A stretch of 64,000 bases of DNA, from the NCBI GenBank assembly GCA_963738445.1, contig CAVTWS010000009.1:1-64000 (forward strand), in the 5' to 3' direction. The DNA is from CAVTWS01 sp963738445. GTDB taxonomy: Bacteria; Actinomycetota; Acidimicrobiia; Acidimicrobiales; SHLQ01. The translations under genes and the position numbers were made by a program. Shown piece after piece: positions 17,435 through 26,840 of the stretch. The notes under the pieces are model-generated. The model searched no databases. It saw only the letters and a program-made list of their open reading frames with translations, and had not been told where the DNA came from. The stretch's first letter is position 1. Every line of letters begins with the position of its first letter.

Positions 17435-18621
17435 CGGCGGAACCGGCGGGCGATGCCCTGTCGGCGGGAGGCGATCTGTGCCTGGCGGTCCGCGGGTCCG
17501 AAGGCGGGCGTCGACGCGGGCAGGTGGTTCCGCACCTCCCCGAGAGCGACGAGCTTCGTCGTCGGGGCCGGGGCGACCGTGGCCTTCACATAGCGGTACG
17601 ACATCAGCCCTGACGCCAAGCCCGAGGTGTCGAGCCAGTTCGGCCACGCCAGGGTCGGCGTGGGCCAGCACGACGCGCACCTTGCCGTCGTCGTCGACGT
17701 GCGAGCTGCCCGTCGTTCAGGCTGGTCACCCGGTTGACGAAGTCGAGGGGCTGGAGCCAGTCGAGCACGTAGGCCTGGATCGACCAGTAGGTGACTTCGG
17801 GCTGGTCGAACTCGGCGATGAGCGCCTGGCCGGGCTCCAGATCCCACTGGGTGGCGCCGTGGAGCATGTTGAGCGGCACCCCCCTCGGCGACATGAGGCG
17901 CGGTCAGCTCGTTGACCGGGGTCATCATCCGGGCCCCGGCGGCGTACTGGTTCCAGACCTGGACGCTGGCCTCCACCCAGGCGGCGAGCTGGTCGAGCGC
18001 GGTGACCATGGCCGCCGGCGTGAGGTTCTCGGTGCGGTGCGTGACGTCGAGCCGCTCGATGTACAGCACCGCGAGGGCGTCGTGCTCCCAGTCGGCGACG
18101 AACTCGCGCACGTTGATGTACACGGCTTCGGCGGGTAGCGGCAGCCAGTTGGCGGCCCGCTCCGGTCCGCCCAGGACGAGGTCGAGTCCGCCGTCGTCGC
18201 CGATCTCGAGGTCGCCCAGGCCGACCTCGGCGAGCACCGCGACCTTGCCGAAGACGAACTCGCCGTCCTGCACCGAGAACAGCAGCTCCTTGACGCCCGA
18301 GACGTCGCCGGAGATCCGATAGGTGCCGTCCGGGTCGACCATCGCCCGGTAGTAGTTGTTGTCGGTGTTCGTCGCGCCGAACGGCGTGATGTCGTCGCCG
18401 TAGCGGAACAGCATCGGGCTGCGTCGTGCTCGGGAACTCGACGTAGATCTGGTGGGCGAGGTTCTCGATGCCGCTTGAGGTAGCGGTAGCCCTCGGCCCG
18501 CATCCGCGGATCGGTCGGGAAGCCCTCGCCGGCGATGCGCTCGCCGGCGGCCTTGATGCCGGTCGGCGTAGTCACGCCACGCCGCGTCGAGCTCGGCGGT
18601 CGACTCGGTCGTGTCGGTCAC
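17431..18621 (-). CDS. DUF1214-domain protein (frameshifted)
   Basis: Last gene of a five-gene operon, about 396 residues with several single-base shifts (near 18470, 18425, 17880 and 17690). DUF1214-type features include FGATNTDNNYYRAMVDPDG, YRISGDVSGVKELLFSVQDG and, in another frame, a segment near 17800 with EPGQALIAEFDQPEVTYWSI. Members have no established activity, though some occur with lipid or steroid genes. GTG 18621 overlaps the sulfotransferase stop (GTGA). The number of shifts means the exact protein cannot be reconstructed. Confidence 0.65.
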   Translation of the reverse strand: MTDTTESTAELDAAWRDYADRHQGRRRAHRRRGLPDRSADAGRGLPLPQAASRTSPTRSTSSSRARRSPMLFRYGDDITPFGATNTDNNYYRAMVDPDGTYRISGDVSGVKELLFSVQDGEFVFGKVAVLAEVGLGDLEIGDDGGLDLVLGGPERAANWLPLPAEAVYINVREFVADWEHDALAVLYIERLDVTHRTENLTPAAMVTALDQLAAWVEASVQVWNQYAAGARMMTPVNELTAPHVAEGGAAQHAPRRHPVGSGARPGAHRRVRPARSHLLVDPGLRARLAPAPRLRQPGDQPERRAARTSTTTARCASCWPTPTLAWPNWLDTSGLASGLMSYRYVKATVAPAPTTKLVALGEVRNHLPASTPAFGPADRQAQIASRRQGIARRFRR

Positions 18622-19871
18622 AGCTCCTCCTCGGGGACGCCGTAGTGCTGCATGTAGGCCGCGAACCGCTCGCGCATGTCGGCTTCCTCGACACCGAGGT
18701 GGCTGAAGCGATAGTGACGCCCGCCGTGACGGCCTTTGGGCCGGGCCTCGATGTAGGCCTGCATCCGTGCCGCCGCCTCGTCGGTCAGCTCGATGCCGAG
18801 CTGGTCGTAGACCGCTCGGATCGTGGCGATCGGTGCCCGCACGAGGTCGGCGTAGAGCACATCGACGAGGCGCGTCGTCGGGCACGCGCGCCCGTCACCC
18901 GCTGGTCGATCACCATGTTCAGGAGGAACGGGAACCCGAACGTGATGGTCTGCGCGTACTCGTCGTAGTCGACTCGATCGGAACGCTGCCAGCGCAGCGT
19001 CGCGATCATGTCCGCCGTCGAGGCGAGCACCTTGAGCGGGTCGCGGTGGGTGTGGATCACCCGAGCGTCGGGATGGACCGCGAACAGGTTCGGCAGGCAC
19101 GACAAGTGGGTCGGCGCCTTGAGGATCCAGCGGCCCGGGTTACGGAACTGCAGGTGCTGGAGGAGGCGGCGGTGAAAGCGCACCGCTTCGTCGGCGTGGC
19201 CGAGCAGCCAGGCATCGAAGTTCGGCGCCCGGTGGCGTGGCGGACCAGACCTGAGACAGGAATCCGAGCTGCTGGCCGACGGTGTCCTCGTCGGGCCCGT
19301 CGCTGCGTGACTCGTGCACAGCGAGGAACTCCGGAACGACCTGCAGCCAGAGGTCGATGTCGGCGGTGGCTTTGGCGATGCGGGGGTCGTCGTGCCACCT
19401 CGCGGCCTCTGGCGGCGGTGACGGGTAGCGCTGCTCCCAGCCGTAGGCCGATCGAAGCGCAGGATCCTGGGCGAGCAGCTCGTGGAGGATGCTGGTGCCG
19501 GTCCGCCCCAGGCCGGTGACGAAGATCGGCGCTGCGACCGCCTGCTCGAGGATCTCCGGGTACTTGCGCTCGTCCTCGGCCATGCCCAAGAGGGCGACCA
19601 GCGACCGGACCAGGTCGAACCGAGCCATGAGCCGGCCGACGAGCGTCAGCTCGGCCTCCTGCTCCATGTCGACGAGCAGGATCCGGAACGGCTCTCGCCA
19701 CTCGTCACCGCCGAAGTCGTCGAGCCCCGTCGCCCGGCGCGCCGCCTCGAGAAGCGAGTCCTCGTCGAGCGCCACCAGGAGGTCGGGCGAACCCAGGATC
19801 CGCCCGACGTCGTTCACGGCCGTGACCCACGCGGGCCGCGACTGGGGCCGCCACCGCTCCGAGGTGGTCAC
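18618..19871 (-). CDS. Sulfotransferase-family protein (frameshifted)
   Basis: About 417 residues of the Sulfotransfer_3 type, with single-base shifts near 19235 and 18895. The PAPS-binding loop is FVTGLGRTGTSILHELLAQD, and the 3'-phosphate contact is RVIHTHRDPLKVLASTADM; both are intact. It would move sulfate from PAPS to a hydroxyl group. GTG 19871 overlaps the upstream dehydrogenase stop. A sulfotransferase inside an acyl-CoA catabolic operon suggests that its substrate, perhaps a hydroxylated sterol or lipid, is sulfated as part of handling. That is inference. Confidence 0.8.
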
Positions 19872-21022
19872 CGCGGCAAGCCCAGGCCCCGCTCGGCGAT
19901 CGTGTTGCGCTGCACCTCGTCGGTGCCGCCACCGATGCGCAGGCCCGGGGCGAACAGGAAGCGGTCCAGCCACGGCGCGGCCACCTCGTCGGCCGGAGTC
20001 GTCGCCGCCGGCCCGAGGAGCGCCAGCGCGAGGTTGCCCGACAGCCGGGCGTGCTCGGAGTAAAGGAGCTTGGTGACCGAGCCGCCCGCGGGCAGGGACC
20101 CGGCCCGGGTCTGGAGCAGGTCGAGCAACGTCTCCCGGGTGTAGGCCCGGGCGAGCTCCTGGCGCACCAGCGGATCCGCGGTGCGGCCCAGGTCGGCGGC
20201 CATCGCCAGCAGTTGGGTGGCGGAGCGGGCGCTCGTGCCCCCACCGACCGCGGCCCGCTCGCTGGCCAGCATCGTGCGCAGGACGGCGAAGCCACCGCCC
20301 AGCGCACCGAGGAGCCCGTCCTCGGGCACGAAGGCGCCGTCGAGGAACACCTCGTTGAAGTGGTAGCCGCCCGACATCTGACGCAGGGGTCGCACCTCCA
20401 CCCCCTCCTGGTCCATGGCCAGGGCGAAGCAGCTCACCCCTTCCCGGCCCGGCAGGGACCGGTCGGTGCGAGCCAGCAGCAGGGCATGGTCGGCCGTGAC
20501 CGCGTTCGAGGTCCAGACCTTCTGGCCGCTGACGGACCAGCCGCCGTCCACCGGGGTCGCCAACGTCTGCACGTTGGTGAGGTCGGAGCCGGCGTCGGGC
20601 TCGGAGAGGAGCTGGCACCACGCCGCCTCGCCCCGAAGGACCTTGGGCAGGTGCTCCAGCCGCTGCTCGTGGGTGCCGTGCTCGAACAGGATCGGCGGCA
20701 GCATCTCGAGGGCGACGGCCAGCATCTTGGTGGACACGCCGTACCGGCCCTGCTCCTCGGCCACGATCTCCGCCTGCCACGCGGGTCCGTCGTGGCCCCC
20801 GTAGTCCGAGGGCCACGATCGGCCGGCCCAGCCGGCCTCGTGGAGCTTGCGCTGCCACCCCTGCGTCACGGCGAGGGCCGCGTGCTCCTGGGCCTCGTAG
20901 GCCTCGGCGGTCGACGCGGACACGAGGTGGGCGGCCGAGAAGTCCTCCGGGCTGCCCTTGGCCGGGGCGTGTTCGTCGAGCCACGCCCGGATCTCGGCTC
21001 TGAAGGCCTCGCGCTCGGTCAC
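19868..21022 (-). CDS. Acyl-CoA dehydrogenase
   Basis: A complete 384-residue acyl-CoA dehydrogenase. WPSDYGGHDGPAWQAEIVAE is near the N-terminus, LLSEPDAGSDLTNVQTLATP and VSGQKVWTSNAVTADHALLL form the flavin/substrate region, and GGGTDEVQRNTIAERGLGLP is C-terminal. Unlike the other dehydrogenases it has no small partner gene beside it, so it is probably homo-oligomeric. It is third in the operon after two amidohydrolases, coupled by GTGA overlaps on both sides. Confidence 0.9.
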   Translation of the reverse strand: MTEREAFRAEIRAWLDEHAPAKGSPEDFSAAHLVSASTAEAYEAQEHAALAVTQGWQRKLHEAGWAGRSWPSDYGGHDGPAWQAEIVAEEQGRYGVSTKMLAVALEMLPPILFEHGTHEQRLEHLPKVLRGEAAWCQLLSEPDAGSDLTNVQTLATPVDGGWSVSGQKVWTSNAVTADHALLLARTDRSLPGREGVSCFALAMDQEGVEVRPLRQMSGGYHFNEVFLDGAFVPEDGLLGALGGGFAVLRTMLASERAAVGGGTSARSATQLLAMAADLGRTADPLVRQELARAYTRETLLDLLQTRAGSLPAGGSVTKLLYSEHARLSGNLALALLGPAATTPADEVAAPWLDRFLFAPGLRIGGGTDEVQRNTIAERGLGLPR

Positions 21023-21903
21023 GCCAGACCCAGGACACGGGCGGCGTTGTCCCGGAGGAAGCCGGGCCAGACATCGTCCTTGAACCCGACCTCGGGCATC
21101 TCGGCGAAGATCCGCTCGAGGCTGAGCCCCATCGGGAAGTACCCGGCGTAGAGGATCCGTTCGGCGCCCCGGGTGTTCGCGTAGTCAATGATCGCCGGCG
21201 GATACCACCGCGGGGCGAAGGCCGAGGTCGAGTAGTGCAGGTTGGGCCACTTGACCATGAGCTTCACGGCGAGCTCGACCCACGGCTCACCGCCGTGGCG
21301 CATCACCAGGACGAGGTCCGGGAAGTCGTACATGACCTGGTCGACCAGCTCGACCTTCTGGACCTTCGAGGGGACGCGGGGCCCGGCGACGCCGACCGTG
21401 ACGAAGATCGGCAGGCCGAGCTCCACGCACTTGGCGTAGACGGGGTACATCAGCGGCGCGTCGATGGCCACCTGTGGCACGACGCCGTGCGGGAAGACCG
21501 ACACGGCCCGCAGCCCCCAGCGCTCGTGGGCCGCGACCAGCTCGCGGATCGCCTCCATGCCCCGGTTGGGGTCGACCGTGAGCGACGGCACGAACCGGTC
21601 GGGGTGCTCGGTCAGAGCCCGCTCGGCCGCCTCCGGGGCGGCGCTGAGGCTGAGCAGCCCCGCCTCGACCCCGAAGCGGTCCATCTCGGCGAGGGTGACG
21701 GCCACCGGGTCGGCGTCGTCGGCGACCTCCTCGTGGGGGACGTCGTGGAACATGTACGCCGCCGGCATGACCATGTCCTGGGACTCGGCGTCGCGCAGCG
21801 CCTGCCGGCGCAGGGTCTCGTAGAGCTGGCGGTGGTCGGTGGGCAGCCCGATCATCGTGTCGACGATCCCGCCGGTGAAGCCACCGAACGGCGAAGCGGT
21901 CAC
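21019..21903 (-). CDS. Amidohydrolase-2 family protein
   Basis: A 294-residue TIM-barrel protein of the amidohydrolase_2 family, which contains hydrolases and non-oxidative decarboxylases. LVLVMRHGGEPWVELAVKLM and the C-terminal RDNAARVLGL support it. The usual N-terminal metal motif DxDNH is replaced by VDTMIGLP, so metal binding may be altered. It directly follows a second amidohydrolase, so the two may form a complex or act in sequence. Confidence 0.8.
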   Translation of the reverse strand: MTASPFGGFTGGIVDTMIGLPTDHRQLYETLRRQALRDAESQDMVMPAAYMFHDVPHEEVADDADPVAVTLAEMDRFGVEAGLLSLSAAPEAAERALTEHPDRFVPSLTVDPNRGMEAIRELVAAHERWGLRAVSVFPHGVVPQVAIDAPLMYPVYAKCVELGLPIFVTVGVAGPRVPSKVQKVELVDQVMYDFPDLVLVMRHGGEPWVELAVKLMVKWPNLHYSTSAFAPRWYPPAIIDYANTRGAERILYAGYFPMGLSLERIFAEMPEVGFKDDVWPGFLRDNAARVLGLA

Positions 21904-21909
21904 GCCGGG

Positions 21910-23093
21910 CTAGCGGCGATCGAGACCGAGCAGCTCGACCGCGTTGTCCCGCGAGATCCGCTGGACGTCGTCGGCCGGAACGCCGGCGAGGGTGTCGGTC
22001 ACGAAGTCCAGCGGCGTCCGGGTCCCTTCGGCATGGGGCCAGTCCGAGCCCAGCAGCAGCCGGTCCGCTCTGACGTCGCCGAGCAGCTCGGGGATGTCGT
22101 CCTCCCAGAACGGCGTGACCCACACGTGCTCGCCGAAGGTCTCCGACGGGTGGTGCTCGAAGTACCCGGGGTTGCGGTTGGCGGCGTCATCCAGGCGATG
22201 GAGCAGGTCGGGGATCCACGAGGCGCCGTTCTCGACGCTGGCCAGCCGCAGGGCGGGGAACCGGTCGAAGATGCGGTGGCAGATGGCGGTGGCGTAGAAG
22301 TCGCTGACCGCCCGGTTCTTCGTGACCACCCCTCGCAGGGGCGAGCGGAACAGCGAGCTCTCCGCCCCGCTGGGCTCCCACATCTGGATCAGCGCGTCGT
22401 ACCCGTCGTTGCCGGCGTGGGTGGCCACCACGACCCCGGACTCGGCGGCCAGCCCCCAGAACGGGTCATAGACCGGCGTCGAACGGCGAGCGGTAGCCAC
22501 CCGGGGCCGGGACCGGCGCGTTGCGCACGTTCACGACGAGCGTGCCCCGCTCCAGCACCGTCGCCAGCTCGTCGGCTGCCGCCTGCGGGTCGAGCAACTG
22601 GATGTAGGGCACCGCGAAGATCCGGTTCTCGTACGCGTACCCCCAGTCCTCGTCCAGCCACAGGTTGAAGGCGTGGAACGCCTGCGCCGCGGCGTCGGGG
22701 TCGTCCCGCAGCGCATCCTCCACGCCGACGCCCAGGGTGGGGAAGAGGAGCGTGCCCGCGACCTGTTGCTCGTCCATCACCCGCAGGCGGGCGTCGCGGT
22801 CCCGGTACTCGGGCCGAATCGGTTCGAGCTCGCCGAAGGCCTCGACGATGGACTTCTGCTCAGGGTTGCCCCGGTACCAGTCGAACAGCGAGCCCGGGCT
22901 TGGCCACCGGGTCGAAGGTCGGGTTGACGGTGTAGGAGTTGACCTTGCCGCCGACGAGCAGCTTCCGGCGGCCGTTGACCTCGGCCCACCCGATGCCGCG
23001 GCTGCGCAGGCTCTTGTCCTGGTGCCGGGTGAACGCGTCCTCGGCTTCGTAGTAGTGGTTGTCGAAGTCGAAGATCGGCGTGGTCTCGGTCAT
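21910..23093 (-). CDS. Amidohydrolase-2 family protein (frameshifted)
   Basis: About 393 residues in three frames, with single-base shifts near 22895 and 22480. It opens with MTETTPIFDFDNHYYEAEDA, carrying the DxDNH metal motif, and continues with VMDEQQVAGTLLFPTLGVGV. The third frame holds LASVENGASWIPDLLHRL, WVTPFWEDDIPELL and LLLGSDWPHAEG, typical of metal-dependent amidohydrolases/decarboxylases. A near relative is encoded at 29260. It is the first gene of the operon, with GGGGAGA before ATG 23093, and is divergent from a dehydrogenase pair. Confidence 0.85.
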
Positions 23094-23150
23094 GGTCTCC
23101 CCGGCCTTCGCAGTTTGACGCCTCTCACGGCTACGCACCACAATATCGAA

Positions 23151-23162
23151 ACTGACGCCGAA
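23151..23162. promoter_or_regulatory. Degenerate palindrome-like site
   Basis: ACTGACGCCGAA matches the ATTGACGTCAAT consensus at 8 of 12 positions and sits between divergent operons. A second TTTGACGCCT occurs at 23114-23123. Either could be a weak site of the same regulator. Confidence 0.3.
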
Positions 23163-23178
23163 ATCAAAAATGATCGGG

Positions 23179-24197
23179 ATGGACCCCTGAGCCTCACGGC
23201 CACCAGCGACGACATCCGCCAGTTCCGCGACGCGGTGGCCGGCGTCCTGACGAACGCGTCCACCGACGACCTGCCCTCGCCTGACCCCGCCTGGCGGGAC
23301 CGGTGGGCGGCGCTGGTCGACCTCGGAGTCGCCGCGCTCTGCGTCGATGAGGCCCACGACGGCCTCGGCCGGCAGGTCCCGGTCGCCGCCGCGATTGCCG
23401 GGGAGCTGGGCGCGGCGCTCCACGGCTCCCCCTTCGCCGGCCTGACCGCCGCCGCCCACGCGCTCGCCGAGTCGCCGGACCCCCGCGCCGCGGCGGTGCT
23501 GGCCGACGTCCTGTCCGGCGCCCGCCTCTGCGGGTTCGGTCGCCTGGACGAGCCGGGCGTGGCCCGGAACGTCGACGGGGTCCCCGGCGTCGAAGCGCTC
23601 GTCCTCGAGGACCCCGTTGCCGGGGACCTGCTCCTGCTCGACGACCCGGCCTTGTGGGCGTCCACCCCCGACCCGGTGGGGTTCGACACCTGCCGGCCCA
23701 GCGCCACCGTGCGGGTCGATGCCTCGCAGGGAGTGCGGCTCCCGGCGAGCCCGACGGCGCAGGACCTGTTCGGCCTCCTGCTCGCCGCCGACGCCCTCGG
23801 GGGCACGGAACGGGCCCTGGCCCGAACCGTGGCGTACGCCACGGACCGGCACGCCTTCGGCCGCCCGATCGGGGGGTTCCAGGCCGTGCAGCACCGCCTG
23901 GCCGACCATGCGGTGCGCCTGCGGGGACTGGCGCTGGCCGTCCGAGAAGCTGCCGTCCTCCTGGCCGAGGGATCGCCCGACGCCCCCGACGGGTGGCGCT
24001 GGCCGAGCTCGGCGTGCACGGGGCTGCGGGGCCACGTCCTGCACGACCTGCTCCAGCTCACCGGCGGGATCGGCTTCACCTGGGAGTACGGCCTCCACCA
24101 CGGGCAGCGGCGCGCCCACCAGGACGCCCGGCTGGGGGCCAACCCCCGACGGGCCCAGCAGCGGCTGGTCGGGATCGAGGGGTGGGACCGTGGTTGA
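23179..24197 (+). CDS. Acyl-CoA dehydrogenase, small-type subunit
   Basis: About 339 residues; a partner-type subunit with the C-terminal domain clear (YATDRHAFGRPIGGFQAVQH, then LLQLTGGIGFTWEYGLHHGQ) and a reduced middle domain. The open frame has no good start after 23150. If one C is missing from the CCCC run at 23184, ATG 23179 reads MDPLSLTATSDD and becomes a natural start. The stop overlaps the next dehydrogenase by eight bases. Fourth such partner-type gene arrangement counting both halves of the pairs; it presumably forms alpha2beta2 with its neighbour. Confidence 0.75.
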
Positions 24198-25354
24198 CGC
24201 CGAGGCGTTCCGGGCCGAGGTCGGGGCCTTCGTCGCCGAGCATCGACATCCGATGCGGGGTGAGGGCCTCCGGGTGCCGCAGGGCCCTGAGGAGGAGCGC
24301 GCCATCCGGGCCTGGCTGGCCGCCCTCTACGACGCCGGCTACCTCGGCGGGGGCTGGCCGGTCGAGTGGGGCGGCCGGGCTGACCACCACCCGCTGCAGG
24401 ACCTGATCGTCATGGAGGAGTTGATCCTGGGGGACGCCTACCGGCCGCTGGACCAGGTCATGTTGGCCAGCCACGCCATCCTCACCTTCGGCTCCGAGGA
24501 CCAGAAGGCGACGCTCCTCCCCCGCATCCGGGCCGGCGAGGACGTCTGGTGCCAGCTCTTCAGCGAGCCCGACGCGGGGAGTGACCTGGCGGCACTGCGC
24601 ACCCGGGCCCGACCGGACGGCGACGGGTGGCTGGTGACCGGGCAGAAGATCTGGAGCACGGACGCGCAATGGGCCGACCGGGGGATGCTCCTGGCCCGCA
24701 CCGATCCCGACGTGGACCGCCACGCCGGCATCACCGCCTTCGCCATCCCGATGGACCTGCCTGGGATCGAGGTCCGCCCGATCCGGGAGATCACCGGCCA
24801 CGCCGAGTTCTGCGAGGTGTTCCTCGACGACGTGCCGGTGGGTCGCGAGCACGTGCTGGGCGAGGTCGACGGCGGGTGGCGGGTGATCACCGCCGGGCTG
24901 GCCTCGGAGCGGGCCTTTGTCGGGGCGAACGCGATCCAGCTCCAGCGCCTCTTCGACGACCTGGTCGCCCTGACCCGGGCCCTGCGCCTGCCCGACGGCT
25001 CCGCACCCATCGAGCACGAGGACGTCCGGGCGATGCTGGCCGATGCCCTCGCCCGGGTCGAGGAGGTGAAGCTCGTCGTGCGGGACACGGTGGAGCGCAT
25101 CCTCGACGACGCCGAGCACCCGAGCGACGGGCCGGTGGCCAAGCTGGCCTACTCCGAGCTGGACGTGGCCCTGACCGAGCGGGCCCTCGAGCTCCTCGCG
25201 TCGGCGTCGCACGGTCGACGACCGGGGCGACGAGCTGGCCGCCCGCTGGCACCACAACTTCCTCTGGGGCCGGGCCCTGACGATCTCCGGTGGCGCGTCG
25301 GAGATCCTGCGGGGCCTCGTCGGCCGCCAGCTGCTGGGGCTCCCACGAGCATGA
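24190..25354 (+). CDS. Acyl-CoA dehydrogenase, large-type subunit (frameshifted)
   Basis: About 387 residues with one inserted base near 25206. Motifs: GGGWPVEWGGRADHHPLQDL, FSEPDAGSDLAALRTRARPD, VTGQKIWSTDAQWADRGMLL and, after the shift, ALTISGGASEILRGLVGRQL. It should oxidise an acyl-CoA with the upstream small subunit. GTG 24190 lies within the upstream gene and its TGA overlaps ATG 25351. Order in this operon: dehydrogenase pair, SnoaL-like protein, APH-fold kinase. Confidence 0.87.
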
Positions 25355-25758
25355 CGGAGGCAAACATGGACGGTGACGACGACGCAGCCATCCGGAACCT
25401 GTTGGCCCGGTACTGCCTCTACCTGGACCTGGAGGACGTCGACGGGTGGGTGGGCCTCTTCACGCCTGACTGCCGGTACCAGGTCTACGGGCACACCTTC
25501 GAGGGCCACGAGGGCCTCCGGAAGATGCTGTCGGGGGCGCCCGGCGGGCTCCACCTCGGCGGCCCCCCCGTGGTCGAGCCCGTGGACGACGACCACGCCA
25601 CGGCCCAGCAGAACCTGCTCTTCATCGACTCGGCGTCGGGCGAGCAGCGCTCGGCGGTCTACGACGACGAGCTGGTGCGCACACCGGACGGCTGGCGGAT
25701 CGCCTATCGGCGCTGCCGCTTCATCGTGGCGGGCGGCCTGGCCGACCGCCCGGACTGA
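25351..25758 (+). CDS. SnoaL-like (NTF2-fold) protein
   Basis: A 135-residue SnoaL_4-type protein. NLLARYCLYLDLEDVDGWVG is the first helix pair, LFTPDCRY follows, and the C-terminal strand pair is YDDELVRTPDGWRIAYRRCR. A second ATG at 25366 is possible. Placed between a dehydrogenase pair and a kinase-like gene, it may catalyse hydration, dehydration or isomerisation of the same acyl-CoA; this is inferred from position. Confidence 0.75.
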   Translation: MTEANMDGDDDAAIRNLLARYCLYLDLEDVDGWVGLFTPDCRYQVYGHTFEGHEGLRKMLSGAPGGLHLGGPPVVEPVDDDHATAQQNLLFIDSASGEQRSAVYDDELVRTPDGWRIAYRRCRFIVAGGLADRPD

Positions 25759-25768
25759 GGAGACGACC

Positions 25769-26834
25769 ATGGCCCCCGACATCGAGATCCCCGACCAGCC
25801 GGAAGCGGTCACCGCGGCATGGCTCACCGAGGCGCTGCAGGGGTCGCACGCCCGACGTCGAGGTCACCGGTGTGACCGTCCTCGACCAGCACTCCGGCAC
25901 GACGGGACGCCTGCGCCTTGGCCTCCAGTACGCACCCGGCCCCATCGGGCCCGAGACCGTGTTCGTCAAGCTGGCCCCGGAGGGCGAGTCCCAACGGAAG
26001 ATGGTCGCGGCCACGGACATGGGCCGGAAGGAGGCCCGCTTCTACGAGGAGCTGGCGGCGGAAGTCCCCGTGCGCGTTCCGGGCTGCCTCTTCGCCGCCC
26101 ACGGCGAGGAGCGCACCGAGTACGTCATGGTGCTCGAGGACCTGGAGGCGTCCGGGTGCACGTTCACCAGCCGCCTGGAGTCCGGGGCCGAGGAGCACGG
26201 GCGCAAGGTGGTCGAGGCCCTCGCCCGGCTGCACGCCCACTTCTGGGAGGACCCTCGGTTCGACGACGAGCTGGCCTGGGTCCCGGTCGCGATGCGAGGC
26301 AAGCGAGGTGCCCAGTTCATCCAGAGCGCCCTGGACCAGTTCGGCGACGACTTCCCGCCGGTGTTCACCGAGCTCTGCCGCCTCTACATCGACCACGACG
26401 ACGCCATCGTCGAGCTCTGGGACGAGGGCGAGCGGACGCTGGTCCACGGCGACACCCACGCCGGGAACCAGTTCGTGGACGGCGACGACGTCGGGCTCTA
26501 CGACTGGGCGGTGATCAGCCGCTCACCCGGCATCCGGGACATCGCCATCTACCTCGGCAACTCGGTCCCGACCGAGGTCCGTCAGGCCGAGGAGGCGGGC
26601 TGGCTGCGGGCCTACCGCCAGGGGCTCGTGGACGCCGGCGTGGACGCGCCGGCCGACGAGGTCCTGTGGGACCGTTACCGCCGCCTGGTGCTCTACGCCT
26701 GGATCGGCGCGACCACGACGGCGGCGGCGGGCAGCCGGTGGCAGCCCATCGAGGTGGGGATGCTGGGGATGACCCGGGCCACCCAGACGTGCATCGATCT
26801 GGGGACGCTCGAGGCCTACCGCGACGCCCTCTGA
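25769..26834 (+). CDS. APH-fold phosphotransferase (frameshifted)
   Basis: About 354 residues with one inserted base near 25855. This aminoglycoside-phosphotransferase-fold kinase keeps TVLDQHSGTTGRLRLGLQYA near the N-terminus, YVMVLEDLEASGC for the hinge, LVHGDTHAGNQFVDGDDVGL for the catalytic loop and YDWAVI for the Mg-binding Asp. Lone members are often misannotated as resistance genes. Closing an acyl-CoA dehydrogenase operon, it resembles the kinase domain joined to dehydrogenases in ACAD10/ACAD11, so a hydroxyacyl-CoA kinase is plausible. Confidence 0.8.
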
Positions 26835-26840
26835 CGCCGG

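Noticed and set aside
17431..18621. DUF1214 gene as several separate small genes
   Set aside because: Consecutive frames give one continuous conserved order; splitting comes from single-base shifts.
25769..26834. APH-fold genes as antibiotic resistance determinants
   Set aside because: All five lie in lipid operons and show no sign of mobility.
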